64,000 bases of DNA from Lithodes maja (GCA_037953745.1 JBAKBP010001390.1:1-64000); one strand, 5' to 3'. Shown: positions 33,137 to 44,258, counted from the first letter of the stretch. Made by a program: numbers and translations. Notes: a model not told the origin generated them from the letters alone.

Positions 33137-33372
33137 GTTGATTATGCTCTGTTTCATGTTTCATGTCTACTTCGTTTGGTTATACACAATGACACTGTAA
33201 ATTACAATTGCACTTACCATAAATAGATTGTTCACTTGCGGTACAAATACGGCGATGGAGTCGAGGATGAACTGTGGTGAAGGTGAAAGGTGAAAGGTCA
33301 CAAATCCGACCCGGGCGGCTACGAGAGCGCCTCAGAGCACTTCTTCACCTCACGGTATCAGGCGGTGGCGGT
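33137..33372. other. Sequence between NLR-5 and NLR-1 copy C
   Basis: Could include 5'UTR of NLR-5. No ORF or repeat recognised. Confidence 0.35.
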
Positions 33373-34756
33373 GTACAAAGGAGTACAGAGGAAATCAAGC
33401 AACAACATATCTAGTGACCCTTCTAGGCTGCTTGTCCTCCAAAACACTGAGGATCAAGTGTCCACACAGTGGTTTAGAGTGGGTAAGGGAACATTGGAAA
33501 GGGAACTACTGCCCTAGAACTAATGTCCGTGGCAGGATTAGGAAGTTAGTAGGGGACAGATGGGTTAGTAACTGAGGGGGGATAAAATAAAGTTATTCAT
33601 TTACAAACGCAGTCAGTCGCGGGTTTGATGCGAGATATTTGTCTAGGCGGAGTTTAAATGAATCAACGGTGATGCAGTCTATAACGTCTCGGGGAAGCCT
33701 ATTCCACAAGTTGACAACTCGATTGAAGAAGAAATTCTTAGATTCGTGTGAGTTAAAAGATTTACCAATAATTTTGCAACCGTTTCCCCGCGTGTAATTA
33801 GCTTTGTCGATTGTGAAGTACTTACTACAGTTCATATTGTTGATGCCTTTGATGATTTTGAACACTTGAATTAAGTCACCTCTTAATCTGCGCTGGGTTA
33901 AAGGAAATAGATTTAATTCTCTAAGACGCTCTTCGTATGGTTTGTTCTTTAGGCTAGGTATCATTTTGGTAACTCTACGTTGAACTCGTTCTAGCTTGTT
34001 TATATCTTTTTGGTAATAAGGGCACCAGGATTGAACGCAGTATTCCAGAAGAGGGCGGACTAAGGAATTGTAAAGGGTTAGGATAACTTCTTTGGATTTA
34101 TGCTCAAATGACCTGCCTATAAAGCCAATTATTTTGTTTGCCTTCTTAACAACTTCTGAACATTGATGACTCGGTTTTAGGTTACTCGATATTGTTACTC
34201 CCAGATCGGTTTCTTTGTTTACATTCTTAAGCTGAGTGCCATTCATCGAATAGTTTGCTTTCTCATTTAGGTATCCGATATGTAGTACTTTACATTTATC
34301 CGCATTGAAACTCATTTGCCAAATTTGGGCCCAACATGACAATTTATCTAGATTGTGTTGCATATCGTCAACTTGTTCTTTTGAGAGTACGCTATTTGCA
34401 ATTTTTGTATCGTCAGCAAATGTTGAGATTGTACAGGTGAGACCCTCATCTATGTCGTTGATGTAAATTAGAAAGAGAATTGGTCCTAGTACCGATCCCT
34501 GGGGTACCCCGCTACTTACATTGGTCCATTTAGATGCCTTACCGTTTATGACTACTCTTTGCTTTCTGTCGCTGAGCCAAGTTTCTATCCATTTCAACAC
34601 ACCGTCTTGTATTCCATGCGCTTTTAGTTTTAGCAGTAAACGTTTGTGGGGAACTTTGTCAAAGGCCTTTTGAAAATCAAGGTATATAATATCTACAGCT
34701 TCACTCTCATCGTAGAGGTTGAGGATATCGTCGAAGAAGTCTAAGAGGTTTGTTAA

Positions 34757-35433
34757 CCCAGTGAGACCCAGCGTCGCACATGATGCGTCGGCAGTGTTTG
34801 ATCACCAACTCCCAGCGACGCATCACGTGCGTCCGACATATAAAAAACTGCTGGGTTCACACATTCACGTGGCTCGTAAGGTAGGAAATGGCGGGAGAAT
34901 AGGAGGGGGAGGTACCGTAGTGTGTGTGGGAGCCGGGCCAGTAGGTGTGAGCGGGCCGAGACAGCCGCGCGGCTGGTGGTGGTGGGCTTAGTGGGGATAC
35001 TTTACACCCTTAGTTCACCGCCACTTTGAACCTTCATTACTCCGGTCGTATGGGAGCTAGAGGCTTGAGATTTATGTGAGACACTCCTTAGGATGTATGC
35101 CGTACAATGCCATACTCAGTTTTTACCCTAGTGCTCCCGGGCGGGTGGTCATGCGGGGGAGACAAACTTTCGACCCCCCCCCCCTCCGCCCCCCAAATTA
35201 CCGAAATTAGTTTTTTTTAATTTGTGTCTTCATTTCTCACTATTCTCTTCCATTTTGGCTCAACACATTTTTTTGAGGCTCACCCCCCCCCCCCCCCAAA
35301 AAAAATGTCCGAGGTGATTTTTTTTTTTTCATTTCTCATCCTTGTCTTCCATTTTAGCAAACAAAAAAAAAGAAGTGAAAATGGCTTGGGACTGGGGTGA
35401 ACAAAATATTATAACTAGCCGGGGCTCAACGGG
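34757..35433. mobile_element. T5 TTAA-flanked element (677 bp)
   Basis: TTAA at 34753-34756 and 35434-35437. Terminal inverted repeats CCCAGTGAGACCCAGC and CCCGTTGAGCCCCGGC match at 12 of 16 positions. The interior has C- and T-homopolymer runs and a GC-rich block 'GCGACGCATCACGTGCGTCC'. The short plus-strand ORF (34719-34991) runs across the element boundary and is not credible. Confidence 0.82.
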
Positions 35434-35437
35434 TTAA

Positions 35438-35664
35438 CTCCTTCAGACTCATATGACGCAGAGGTTGCCAGATTAGCAATAAGAAATAGAGTTCTCTCAC
35501 TCTTATAATTACCTCTCCAAAATTCGTTTTCTGCCCACATCTTACTCAAAGACAACTGCATAGGTTGAAGTAACTAAACTAAAGGTTTCTAAATACCCCT
35601 GATGGTAACAAAGACTTTAAAGTATCCCCAATAGGCTCAAAATTGCGTCATATGTCGGAGAGGG
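35438..35664. mobile_element. T1 TTAA-flanked MITE (227 bp)
   Basis: TTAA at 35434-35437 and 35665-35668. Both ends carry 'ATATGACGCA' (left 'GACTCATATGACGCA', right inverse 'GACATATGACGCA'). It shares its left TTAA with T5, so one element inserted at the edge of the other. The intact NLR-1 sequence at this spot is 'GGTTTGTTAAACAGG', containing the single original TTAA. Confidence 0.85.
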
Positions 35665-37370
35665 TTAAACAGGAACGTTTTTTACGAAAGCCGTGTTGAG
35701 TATCTTTAAGTAAGTTATTTGCCTCTAAGTGATTTACGAGTCTGTCTCTTATGACCGTTTCTAGCATTTTACATACAATTGAGGTTAAGCTAATTGGACG
35801 ATAGTTACTGGGTAGGGATTTGCTGCCTTTTTTGAATATCGGTGTTACGTTGGCTAGCTTCCACTGATCAGGCATAGTCCCAGACTGCAATGATTCATTG
35901 AATAGCAATGTCAGTGGTTTGGAGAGCTCATCCTTAGCTTCCTTTAGAACTCTAGGTGAGATTGTATCAGGTCCAGGCGTTTTATTTACCTTGAGTTTAT
36001 CTAAACAAGTCAATATCTCTGTAACGGTGATATTGCTTAGAACATCTGAATTATTAATCTGAATCGGCGATGGTGTAGGGATATCACTGAGGTCTTCGGT
36101 TGTAAAAACTGATGCAAAGAAGATATTGAGGGCATTACTCATTTGTACTTCGTCTTTGGTGTATCCTCCATTTTCATCGACTAACGGTCCAACAGTTGAA
36201 GTATCTACTTTTTTCTTTCTGATATAACTATAGAATTCTTTCGGGTTTGTTTTACTTTGATTCGCAACATGTAACTCCAGGGTCTTTTTACTTTGCTTAA
36301 TTAACTTTTTGGCTTTGCGTCGTAGCTCTACAAATTTCACCCGTTCTTCGTCATTTTGTGAGGATTTTAATCTATCATTAGCAAATTTTTTAGCAAGCAG
36401 ACAGTCTGAAATATCTTTATTCCACCATTTGGGCTTATCATTATGGCCTGGACGCCGTATTTTCGATGGTATGCAGTCTTGCACTGCCTTAAGGTAAGTG
36501 GTTGTGAAACACTCCCAAGATGTATTTATGTCGTTATTGTTAGTCAGAAAGCTCCAGTCAGTTTCTTTAAACTTTGATTTAAGTTTATGAAAATTTGCTT
36601 TCTTGAAATTAGGGACTTTCTCAATGCTGGCTATTTGATTTGTTACTAGTAAACTTTAAAGTGAAAATTATCGTACAATGGTCGCTGTTACTTAATTCAT
36701 CACCAACATTCAAATTCTCTATTAATTCTTCTTTTGTTGCGAGTACAAGGTCAAGCACATTATTACCACGGGTCGGAGATTGTACAAATTGAAAAAGTGA
36801 ACTCTCTTGCAAGTTAGCATAGAGGTCGTGTCCAGAGTGTGCAGTAAGAATATCGCCCCATTTAGTCACGGGTAAGTTGAAATCGCCAAGAATTACGGTA
36901 TCTTGTATGTTAGTTATTTCTGCAATTTGTTCATAAATTTCAGTGTCAGTTTGCACTGATTGAGATGGGGGTCTGTATAATAAAGCTAGTGTTATTTTAG
37001 TTCCTCGTTTATTATTTAATAGTACATAAGATATGTCTATATTCGCAATTTGAGGTTTTGACATTAAGACGGGATTAAAACTTTCCTTTATAAAAAACAG
37101 AACTCCTCCTCCATTTCTATTGATCCGACTTTTCTCAAACATTGTATAACCAGGAAGCGTATGTTCGGCTAAAAAGTCTCCGTCTTCCGTCTTCCGTATT
37201 TAACCAAGATTCTGTAATGCCGATTATATCATAATGTTCTGTAAACACGGTTTCCTCTAGATCTGAAAATTTATTACGTATGCTACGAGCATTTACATAA
37301 AACACCTTAAGAGTATTAGAGTTGGATGTTACTGATTGTGCAGTGTTTGAATTTTCAGTTCGTATTTGAC

Positions 37371-38370
37371 TTACACTACCCTGTCTGGGGTCTGGTTGAC
37401 CCCGTTTTTTGAACGGAAATCCTTGACTGCATCGTTCAGGAGACGACCAAGACGTGCAGCTCCTACTTCATTGAGATGTACACCATCTCCTGAAAACAAA
37501 GATTTATCATAGTAAAAATGATCCCACGTGTCGACAAAGCCGATGTCCTCCTCCCTGCAGAGTTTGGGTAGTCGGCGATTTGTACTGGTAGCTATGTTGT
37601 AGAATCGGTTTTCTACATCAATCCGGGGAACAATTCCTGAAATTAAGATTCTATTAGATTTTTCCTTGAAGGACCTGATCAGCCGCCGGTACTTGCAAAA
37701 TAGTTCCTCTGACCGCGTCCGTTGGACATCGTTAGATCCAACGTGGATGACGTACGTAGTGCTTGCGGGGGCGAGCCTGGAAACCTCTTCCACAGCCGCA
37801 ACAATGTCGTCCACGCCGCCACCTGGGATACAGAATTGCTTTCTGGTCCTGGGTGCCCTGGCGCAGAACTCGGTTAGTTGGCCACGGACCATGGAGTCGC
37901 CCACAAGCCGAACTTCTTCCGTTTCCTCTTCCTCGTCAATAGCCAGAATTTTGAAGCAGTTTTGGCATGTTGTCGGGATGACCTTCCTGGTACTGGTACT
38001 GGGATGCACATTGTTTCTCACTAACTGAAAGTTGTCCTGGGGGGGGAGTGAGAGTAGAGTCATTATTATTATCTGCAACATCTAAGGTAGCTGCTGGTGT
38101 GGGTACTGGTACCGGTACTGTATGCACTGGAATGGCATTTGACATCGTAGTGGTTTCTTGGGCCGAGGGCACTCCTACGTTGAGTGTGGCAAATTCTTGA
38201 AGGGATTCAAGCTTCGTAGTCAGGGCATCGATCTTGGGGTGAGCTGCGTTCAATTCATCCGCAATCTTCTCTCGGAGCTGGCAAAATCTACAAATTTGGA
38301 CATCAGTATCAACAAACATGGTAGAGCCAAATTTACCGGAACAACTCGTGCAGGTTCGTTGCGGCGCCAT
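37371..38370 (-). pseudogene. NLR-1 copy C ORF1 (zinc-finger/esterase), one frameshift
   Basis: Same protein as 10186-11178. ATG at 38370 (38368-38370 on the + strand). Zinc-finger-like CxxC pairs and the coiled coil are intact to about 38045, where a C-run of eight (seven in copy B) shifts the frame. The SGNH half continues in the next frame with 'VRLVGDSMVRG', 'PGGGVDD', 'HVGSNDV' and 'GDGVHLNEVG' unchanged. Confidence 0.9.
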
Positions 38371-39857
38371 GACGATATAATCACAATATGCCTGAAAATC
38401 ACACCAATTTATGTTAGCAAAATGGTACAATTAAAGCCTGAAAATCACAAAAAATGTATGTTAGCAATGTGATACAATTAATTCCTGAAAATCACACAAA
38501 ATTTTGTTAGCAATATGATAAAATTAATATGCCTGTAAATCACAAAAAATATGTTAGCAATAGAACACAATTTATGCCTGATTTTTTTTTTTTTTTTTAT
38601 GTTAGCAGTATGACACAGTTAAAGCCTGAAAATCACAAATGGACTAGAAATTTGTTACAAAATTTACTAGAAAAAAAAAGTGGGAGAGGGTTAATATAGC
38701 CTAGTGAAAAAAATGGAAAACAGTATACAATACAGTAACAAAAAATATTTGTTAGCAATATGGTACAATTAATGCCTGTAAATCACAAAAAGAATATTAT
38801 GGCTGTAAATCACAAACAAATATGTTAGCAATAGAACACAATTTATGCCTGAAAATATAACAAAAATTGATGTTAGTAGTATGACACAGTTAAAGCCTGA
38901 AAATTGTAAATGGACTAGTAATTTGTTACAAAATTTACTGGAAAAAAAAAAGGTGGGAGAGGGTTAAGTTAGCCTAGTGAGAAAACTGGAAAGCAGTATA
39001 CAGTACAGTAACAAAAAATATTGGTTAGCAATATGGTACAATTAATGCCTGTAAATCACAAAAAGAATATGTTGATCACAAAAAGAATATGTTAGTAATA
39101 GAACACAATTTTATGCCTGAAAATAAAAATAAAATTATGTTAGCAGTATGACACAGTTAGGCTAAAACCTGTATATTAGTTTATACAGTGGTCGACACAA
39201 TAATAATAATAATGGAGTTAGTAATATCCCTGGCAAGAGTGTGAGAGGCCTATTAATATGGTGACAAGTATCTGAAATGCGATTAATAAATAGGCTATCA
39301 AAAAGTATTACAGTAACTAAATTATTCTAACCCAATATTAAAACTATCTTGACAAATGTTAGTGTGTGCGATTTATATAGATAACCAAGATAAAAAGTTC
39401 AACCAAGTACAGTATTGGCTAGACTTTGATATATAAAATACAAGAAGAGGGTTTGTTTATGCGTACACAGGTGGCGCTGGTATCGGCGGCGTCTCTACTA
39501 ACTTGACAAATAGAATTTTGAAAAACAAACGTTTATCAGTCAAAACTACAGTACAATGTCATGCAAGATAACTACTGGGTGGTTTGCTAAGCACTTAACT
39601 ACAGTGAGGGCTAAAATATCTACAATAAGTGCTAGAACTTTATAATATGAAACAAGCAAATAGTTTGTTTACTTTAGAGCGTCGGTCGTCACTAACCGGT
39701 ACAAAAGTAAACAAAAGCAATCTCGATAAACAAACGTTTATCAGTCAAAAACACAGCAAAATTACATGCAAAGCAACTACAGGGCAGTTAAGCTAGAGCT
39801 TAGCTACAGCTCATGCAAACAAATAAGGGGATGAGTAATGGAGTACTCAAGTTATGT
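38371..39857 (-). promoter_or_regulatory. NLR-1 copy C 5'UTR with acceptor-motif array
   Basis: Inverse of the copy B leader, with the same repeated 'CCTGAAAATCACA' and 'GCCTGTAAATCACA' blocks (= TTTTCAGG / TTTACAGG on the coding strand). The repetition is therefore a property of the family and not a local accident. Confidence 0.75.
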
Positions 39858-39975
39858 GGAGAGCCGGCACAATTGAAGCAAGTTCCTCGGAACAATTGCT
39901 GTGAAAATATCTGTAGAATAATGCAAGGGATGCAACGTTTCTTCGTATGGATAATGTAGGAAGGTCCTGTGTGAT
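39858..39975 (-). pseudogene. LINE remnant (NLR-2-like C-terminus)
   Basis: Encodes 'LPTLSIRRNVASLALFYRYF' and 'CSEELASIV', similar to 'LRRNVASLSLFYCYY' of NLR-2. Cut by the NLR-1 copy C insertion. Confidence 0.6.
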
Positions 39976-40167
39976 TGCAGGGTTATTGATTAATATCCAA
40001 ACAATTAAATATTTGGTATAAATAAACTTGGCAAAGTAAACAATTAATATAAACACCATATGAGGAGGAGCACTTTATTGACGCTACACATAGAGCTTCA
40101 TCAGGCAAATTGACCACTTGCGAGTTTTAGGCTGTAAGGAAGTTGGAGCCGTAAACATCGGTATTAA

Positions 40168-40544
40168 AGGAGCCCACCTCGCTTTTTTTTCTTTCTCTTC
40201 CTCTCTCTTTTGCTTGTATCCATTCGGCCCCATTCAGCCTTCTGTTTTAGGAGGTTTACTCCCATCCAGATATCAATATTTTCATGGCGAGCGGTAGCGA
40301 GCCAGCATATATATAATTTTGTTTTGACAGCAAGCTAAATTTGTACATTTTTCGATAGACAAATTTCTCCGGCGAAGCCGGATTTCTCTATACAATGCTG
40401 GCTCGCTATCGCTCGACAGGAAGAAATCGACACCTGGATGGGGATAAACGTCTTAAAACAGTTGGCTGAATGGGGCCGAATGGATACTAGCCAGGGAAAG
40501 AGAGAAAAGGAGAGAAAGAAAAAAAATAAAGCCGGTGACCCCCC
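40168..40544. mobile_element. T6 TTAA-flanked foldback MITE, copy 1 (377 bp)
   Basis: TTAA at 40164-40167 and 40545-40548. Ends GGAGCCCACCTCGC and GGGGGGTCACCGGC. Inside are long inverted arms containing 'TATCCATTCGGCCCCATTCA' / 'GGGGCCGAATGGATA'. The homologous FB sequence at 60780-60840 (inverse) runs through 'ACATCGATATTAAATAGAAA' with no insertion. Confidence 0.85.
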
Positions 40545-40753
40545 TTAAACAGAAATACAATAATAAAGTAGATGTCTAATGGATATATCGCATGTTGAAT
40601 TTAGTTGTATGTATTTATAAATGTACTACAACCGCATTTTAGCTGGTAAATCTGCTAAATATCAATGTAAAGCAAATCCAATTTCCTTATAGCCTGAAAA
40701 TCGCAAGTGGCCAATTTGGAACCCGATGGCCTGATGAAGTTATATGCGAAACG

Positions 40754-40843
40754 CATATGTACGCAAGGGATGGGGTTCATCTTTCACGGTTAGGGGTTTC
40801 TACATTAGCTAGTTCTTTAGATAGGGTGGTTGTGGGGTTTTGA
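40754..40843 (+). pseudogene. NLR-4 ORF1, last 29 codons (esterase block V)
   Basis: The frame ends 'ARDGVHLSRLGVSTLASSLD' then 'RVVVGF' and TGA at 40841-40843. DGVHLS is the catalytic Asp-His block of SGNH esterases, matching 'GDGVHLNEVG' of NLR-1. The rest of ORF1 was lost by 5' truncation. Confidence 0.8.
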
Positions 40844-43800
40844 ACAGAAATATTGAGAGTGTAAATGAGAGGTTAAATGGAACAATTTTAGCGTCAGGCG
40901 AAAGCGATAAGGATATTCAGTCTCATGCTAAAAATGATGACTATAATGCAAATGATAGTAGTGATGGTGCAACGGAAGATGGAAATGTCGCTAAAAACAA
41001 AGGTAAATTAGGTATAAAGAAAAGAAGTAAATTGAGAGTATATTACACAAACTGTAGGAGTCTATGTAACAAAATGAACGAACTTAGAGCCCTTGTTAGC
41101 AAAGAAAATATAGACATAATAGCGCTAACTGAAACGTGGATTAATACAGAAACCAGGCATTTTTTAGCAGAATTTGATATACCAGGATATAGTTTGTTTA
41201 AATATGACCGAACAAGTAAGAGGGGTGGCGGTATAGCAGTGTTTGTCAGGAGTACATTAAAAAGATGTATTAAATCAGGTATTAGACTAAATATCGATAA
41301 TGAAAGTGTTTGGGTAGAGGTTAACGAAGGTAGTGAGACCATAGTTATTGGAGTTATGTATAGACCGCCAAATATGAGTAGAAATGACGGAACGTCATTA
41401 TGGGAGGAAATTATAATGGCATCAAGGTTTAGCAATGTGTGCATTATGGGGGATTTTAATTTTCCGAATATAGATTGGCAGCATCAAATAGGAGACTCTG
41501 ATTCTGAGGAGTTTATAGAGGTAGTACAAGATAGTTTTTTATTTCAATTCATAGATACGCCGACTAGAGGTAATAATATTCTCGATTTAGTTTTCAGTAA
41601 CAATGAACATATGGTAAATAATGTAGAGATAGGGGACCACCTAGGAAATAGTGACCACAATTCTGTGTATTTTAATATACAATGGAAAGGTAATACCAGA
41701 GAGAATACAACATTAATACCTGACTTTAGAAAAGCCAATTATGGTGGGTTAAGAAGAGCCCTATTAGCGGACCCTATGGTCAAAAAATTAAGTCGATCCA
41801 GGTGTCCAAATGAGTGTACCCCGTCTCAGGCACCTGTCATCTTAAGTCAGGAAGAGACGTCAACCTTGGTAGATACATACGATAATTTTATCAAGTCAGT
41901 ATTCAATGCACAAAATAAATACATCCCCAAAAGAAAATTTAGATCAACACAGAACCAACCCAAATGGATGAATAATAGACTATTAGATCTTCTAGGACAA
42001 AAGAGAGGAATATATAGAAAAATTAGAAAAGGCGAAATTCACCTACTTGCTTACTATCAGAATCTATCAAGACAGGTAAAAAAGGATATTAGGAAAGAAA
42101 AAAGAAATTATGAAATTAAGGTTGCCAATGACTCAAAAAATAATCCTAAAGCTTTTTACCAACTATATAAATCCAAGGTTAGAGATGTAATTGGTCCCCT
42201 TAAAACTTCGATAGGAGAAATTACAGAAAATGATTTAGAAATGTGCAGTACATTAAATAGTCAATTTCTTTCCGTTTTCACTAATGAAAATTTGGCACAG
42301 TTTCCAGAAGTCCGTAAGGTATATAGCGATAGTATAGAAAATAGGTTAAGTACGGTTACTATAAGTAGAAATGATGTGCTTAAGGAAATTGACAGACTGA
42401 AACCTCATAAATCGCCTGGTCCTGATGAGGTATATGCTAGAGTATTAAAAGAATGTAGGGATGAGTTAAGTTACCCATTAACATTTTTATTTAACAAGTC
42501 ATTGGAGACAGGTATAGTTCCAGAAGCTTGGAAGCTTGCAAACGTAGTTCCGATCTTCAAAAAAGGTGACAAATCAATTGCATCCAATTACCGTCCCATT
42601 AGTCTTACATCAATCATAGGAAAGCTACTAGAGTCAATTATTGCTAGTAAAATTAGAAACCACTTAGATACATTTAATTTAATAAATTCTTCTCAGCATG
42701 GATTCACTCAGGGACGTTCTTGCCTTACTAATTTGCTTAGTTTTTTCTCAGAGGTATATGAAGCAGTAGATAATGACAAGTCATATGATATAATATATTT
42801 AAATTTCAGTAAAGCTTTCGACAGAGTCCCCCATGAGAGATTGATGAGAAAGGTTGAGGCGCATGGAATAGGTGGGGCGTTGTTGGGATGGATTAGGTCA
42901 TGGCTAATTGGTAGGAAGCAGAGATTTAGCATAAATGGTACGAAGTCAGAATGGGGAGCAGTCAAAATTGGTGTCCCCCAGGGATCTGTATTAGGTCCTC
43001 TGTTGTTTGTTATATACATAAATGACCTTGATTTAGGTATAACTAGTAGGATAAGTAAATTTGCAGACGATACCAAAATGGGGAGAACAATTGATTCAGA
43101 TAGAGATATAGAGTGCCTCCAAAGGGATCTAGATACCTTACACGAATGGTCAGTAAATTGGCAGATGAAGTTTAACATTGACAAATGCAAGGTATTAAAG
43201 ATAGGGAAGATGCATACAAATGTTAAATATAAACTAGCTAATGTGGAATTAGAAAACTCGAATTGTGAGAAAGATCTAGGTGTGTTTGTTAGCAATGATT
43301 TGAAGCCTAGACAACAGTGTATAAGCGTTCGAAACAAGGCAAACAGGATTCTCGAGTTCATCTCAAGGAGTGTGAGTAACAGAACTGCTGATGTTATCTT
43401 AAAACTTTACTTGTCATTAGTGAGACCCCATATGGATTATGCTGTTCAATTTTGGTGTCCTTATTACAGAATGGACATAGATTCATTGGAGAGAGTACAA
43501 CGTAGAATGACAAAAATGATCCATAATATTAGAAATCTTCCGTATAAAGAAAGGTTGAAGAAATTAGGCTTACATTCGTTAGAGAGACGCAGAGTTAGAG
43601 GGGATATGATAGAGGTGTTCAAGTGGGTTAGTGGGATTAACAAAGGGGACATGACAAATGTACTAAAGCTCAGTGATAGCGAAAGAACTCGTACCAATGG
43701 TTTCAAATTAGATAAATTTCGTTTCAGAAAAGATATAGGCAAATATTGGTTTGGTAACAGAGTTGTAGATGGGTGGAATGGACTACCAGGTGCTATAGTG

Positions 43801-43854
43801 GGATTAGAAACGATAGGGAGCTTTAAGATAAAATTGGATAAGCATATGGACTAG
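40840..43854 (+). CDS. NLR-4 ORF2: EN/RT, open frame but catalytic Asp replaced
   Basis: 1004 codons without a stop. Endonuclease: 'YYTNCRSLCNKMNELRALV', 'IIALTETWIN', 'IMGDFNFPNIDWQ', 'NSDHNSVYF'. RT: 'GPDEVYARVLKECRDELSYP', 'NYRPISLTSIIGKLLESI', 'HGFTQGRSCLTNLLSF', motif A 'IIYLNFSKAFDRVPH', 'GVPQGSVLGPLLFVIYINDL', motif C 'SKFADDTK', C-terminal 'LERVQRRMTKMIHNI' and 'WFGNRVVDGWNGLP'. Motif A has Asn at codon 655 (AAT, 42802-42804) where every related ORF here has Asp; one G-to-A change explains it, and it should abolish polymerase activity. The frame begins at TTG overlapping the ORF1 TGA (-1 register) with no ATG nearby, as in NLR-1. Confidence 0.93.
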   Translation: MNRNIESVNERLNGTILASGESDKDIQSHAKNDDYNANDSSDGATEDGNVAKNKGKLGIKKRSKLRVYYTNCRSLCNKMNELRALVSKENIDIIALTETWINTETRHFLAEFDIPGYSLFKYDRTSKRGGGIAVFVRSTLKRCIKSGIRLNIDNESVWVEVNEGSETIVIGVMYRPPNMSRNDGTSLWEEIIMASRFSNVCIMGDFNFPNIDWQHQIGDSDSEEFIEVVQDSFLFQFIDTPTRGNNILDLVFSNNEHMVNNVEIGDHLGNSDHNSVYFNIQWKGNTRENTTLIPDFRKANYGGLRRALLADPMVKKLSRSRCPNECTPSQAPVILSQEETSTLVDTYDNFIKSVFNAQNKYIPKRKFRSTQNQPKWMNNRLLDLLGQKRGIYRKIRKGEIHLLAYYQNLSRQVKKDIRKEKRNYEIKVANDSKNNPKAFYQLYKSKVRDVIGPLKTSIGEITENDLEMCSTLNSQFLSVFTNENLAQFPEVRKVYSDSIENRLSTVTISRNDVLKEIDRLKPHKSPGPDEVYARVLKECRDELSYPLTFLFNKSLETGIVPEAWKLANVVPIFKKGDKSIASNYRPISLTSIIGKLLESIIASKIRNHLDTFNLINSSQHGFTQGRSCLTNLLSFFSEVYEAVDNDKSYDIIYLNFSKAFDRVPHERLMRKVEAHGIGGALLGWIRSWLIGRKQRFSINGTKSEWGAVKIGVPQGSVLGPLLFVIYINDLDLGITSRISKFADDTKMGRTIDSDRDIECLQRDLDTLHEWSVNWQMKFNIDKCKVLKIGKMHTNVKYKLANVELENSNCEKDLGVFVSNDLKPRQQCISVRNKANRILEFISRSVSNRTADVILKLYLSLVRPHMDYAVQFWCPYYRMDIDSLERVQRRMTKMIHNIRNLPYKERLKKLGLHSLERRRVRGDMIEVFKWVSGINKGDMTNVLKLSDSERTRTNGFKLDKFRFRKDIGKYWFGNRVVDGWNGLPGAIVGLETIGSFKIKLDKHMD

Positions 43855-44199
43855 AAGGGTTGGGTGTGAAGGGGGATCAGCAGGGTTGGGCCAATCAGCG
43901 CTCTGCAGACCCCCGTAATCCTGCGTTAATCTCTAACCGTTTTGGTAAGATGATCCTCAGGGTATTAGAGTGTTGAGCCTATAATTGGCCTTTGTAATTG
44001 TGGTTGTGTGGGACAGGGATCTGCCTTGCTTAGGCCAATCGGCTTTCTGCAGACTCCCATTTTCTTATGTTCTTATGAAACGTTGTCAATAAAGTGCTCC
44101 TCCTCATATGGTGTTTATGTTAATCCTGGCTACTTTGCCTAATTTATTTATACCAAATATTTAATTGTTTGGAGCTGTGTTCCAATGGCCCATCTCCCC

Positions 44200-44202
44200 T
44201 AG

Positions 44203-44235
<33 letters not shown>

Positions 44236-44258
44236 TATATATACAGTATATATACCTG

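Larger units (their letters stand above)
33593..37330 (-). pseudogene. NLR-1 copy C ORF2 (EN/RT), broken
   Basis: C-terminal RT half 33593-34752 is in frame through 'FADDTK' and the normal C-terminus 'NPRLTAFVNE'. The central part resumes at 35669. The endonuclease part is 36621-37142. Lesions relative to copy B: two MITEs at the TTAA within 'RSCLTNLL', an in-frame 6-bp loss near 36010 ('TVTEILTCL' for 'TVTEREVLNCL'), a 1-base gain near 36629, and a 7-base duplication near 37186 ('CGTCTTC' repeated). Motif A lies just upstream of 34600 in this copy ('FQKAFDKV'). Copy B and copy C are each broken at different places. Confidence 0.9.
33373..39857 (-). mobile_element. NLR-1 copy C, near full-length, minus strand
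   Basis: Matches copy B from about 8691 to the 3' end after removal of two insertions (34757-35433, 35438-35664 and the TTAA copies). The 3' end reads (as +) 'GTACAAAGGAGTACAGAGGAAATC', the inverse of the tail, and is not followed by CT repeats. It has inserted into another LINE remnant (39858-39975). Confidence 0.92.
40754..44076 (+). mobile_element. NLR-4 CR1-like retrotransposon, 5'-truncated in ORF1
   Basis: Flanked by GAAACG (40748-40753 and 44077-44082), a probable 6-bp target duplication. The 3' end is 'CCCATTTTCTTATGTTCTTATG', i.e. 8-bp TTCTTATG repeats, the CR1 style of tail. A second 3' piece on the minus strand (51404-51760) has more tail repeats. Confidence 0.85.
39998..44171. 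repeat. Large foldback (FB) split by a MITE and a LINE
   Basis: The outer arms are inverse copies: 'CCAAACAATTAAATATTTGG' (39998) against 'CCAAATATTTAATTGTTTGG' (44152); 'AACACCATATGAGGAGGAGC' (40054) against 'GCTCCTCCTCATATGGTGTT' (44096); then 'TTGACCACTTGCGAGTTTTA' against 'CGCAAGTGGCCAATTTGG' near 40705-40724. T6 sits in the inner arm and NLR-4 in the right arm, both later arrivals. Short stand-alone copies of the inner arms are at 60262 and 60618. Confidence 0.75.

Noticed and set aside
34719..34991. 90-codon ORF at the NLR-1/T5 junction
   Set aside because: It crosses a transposon boundary created by insertion and includes antisense LINE sequence.
41043..43742. ORFs on the minus strand opposite NLR-4 (41043-41444, 42708-43361, 43464-43742)
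   Set aside because: They are antisense shadows of the EN/RT frame, with unusual composition and no family resemblance.
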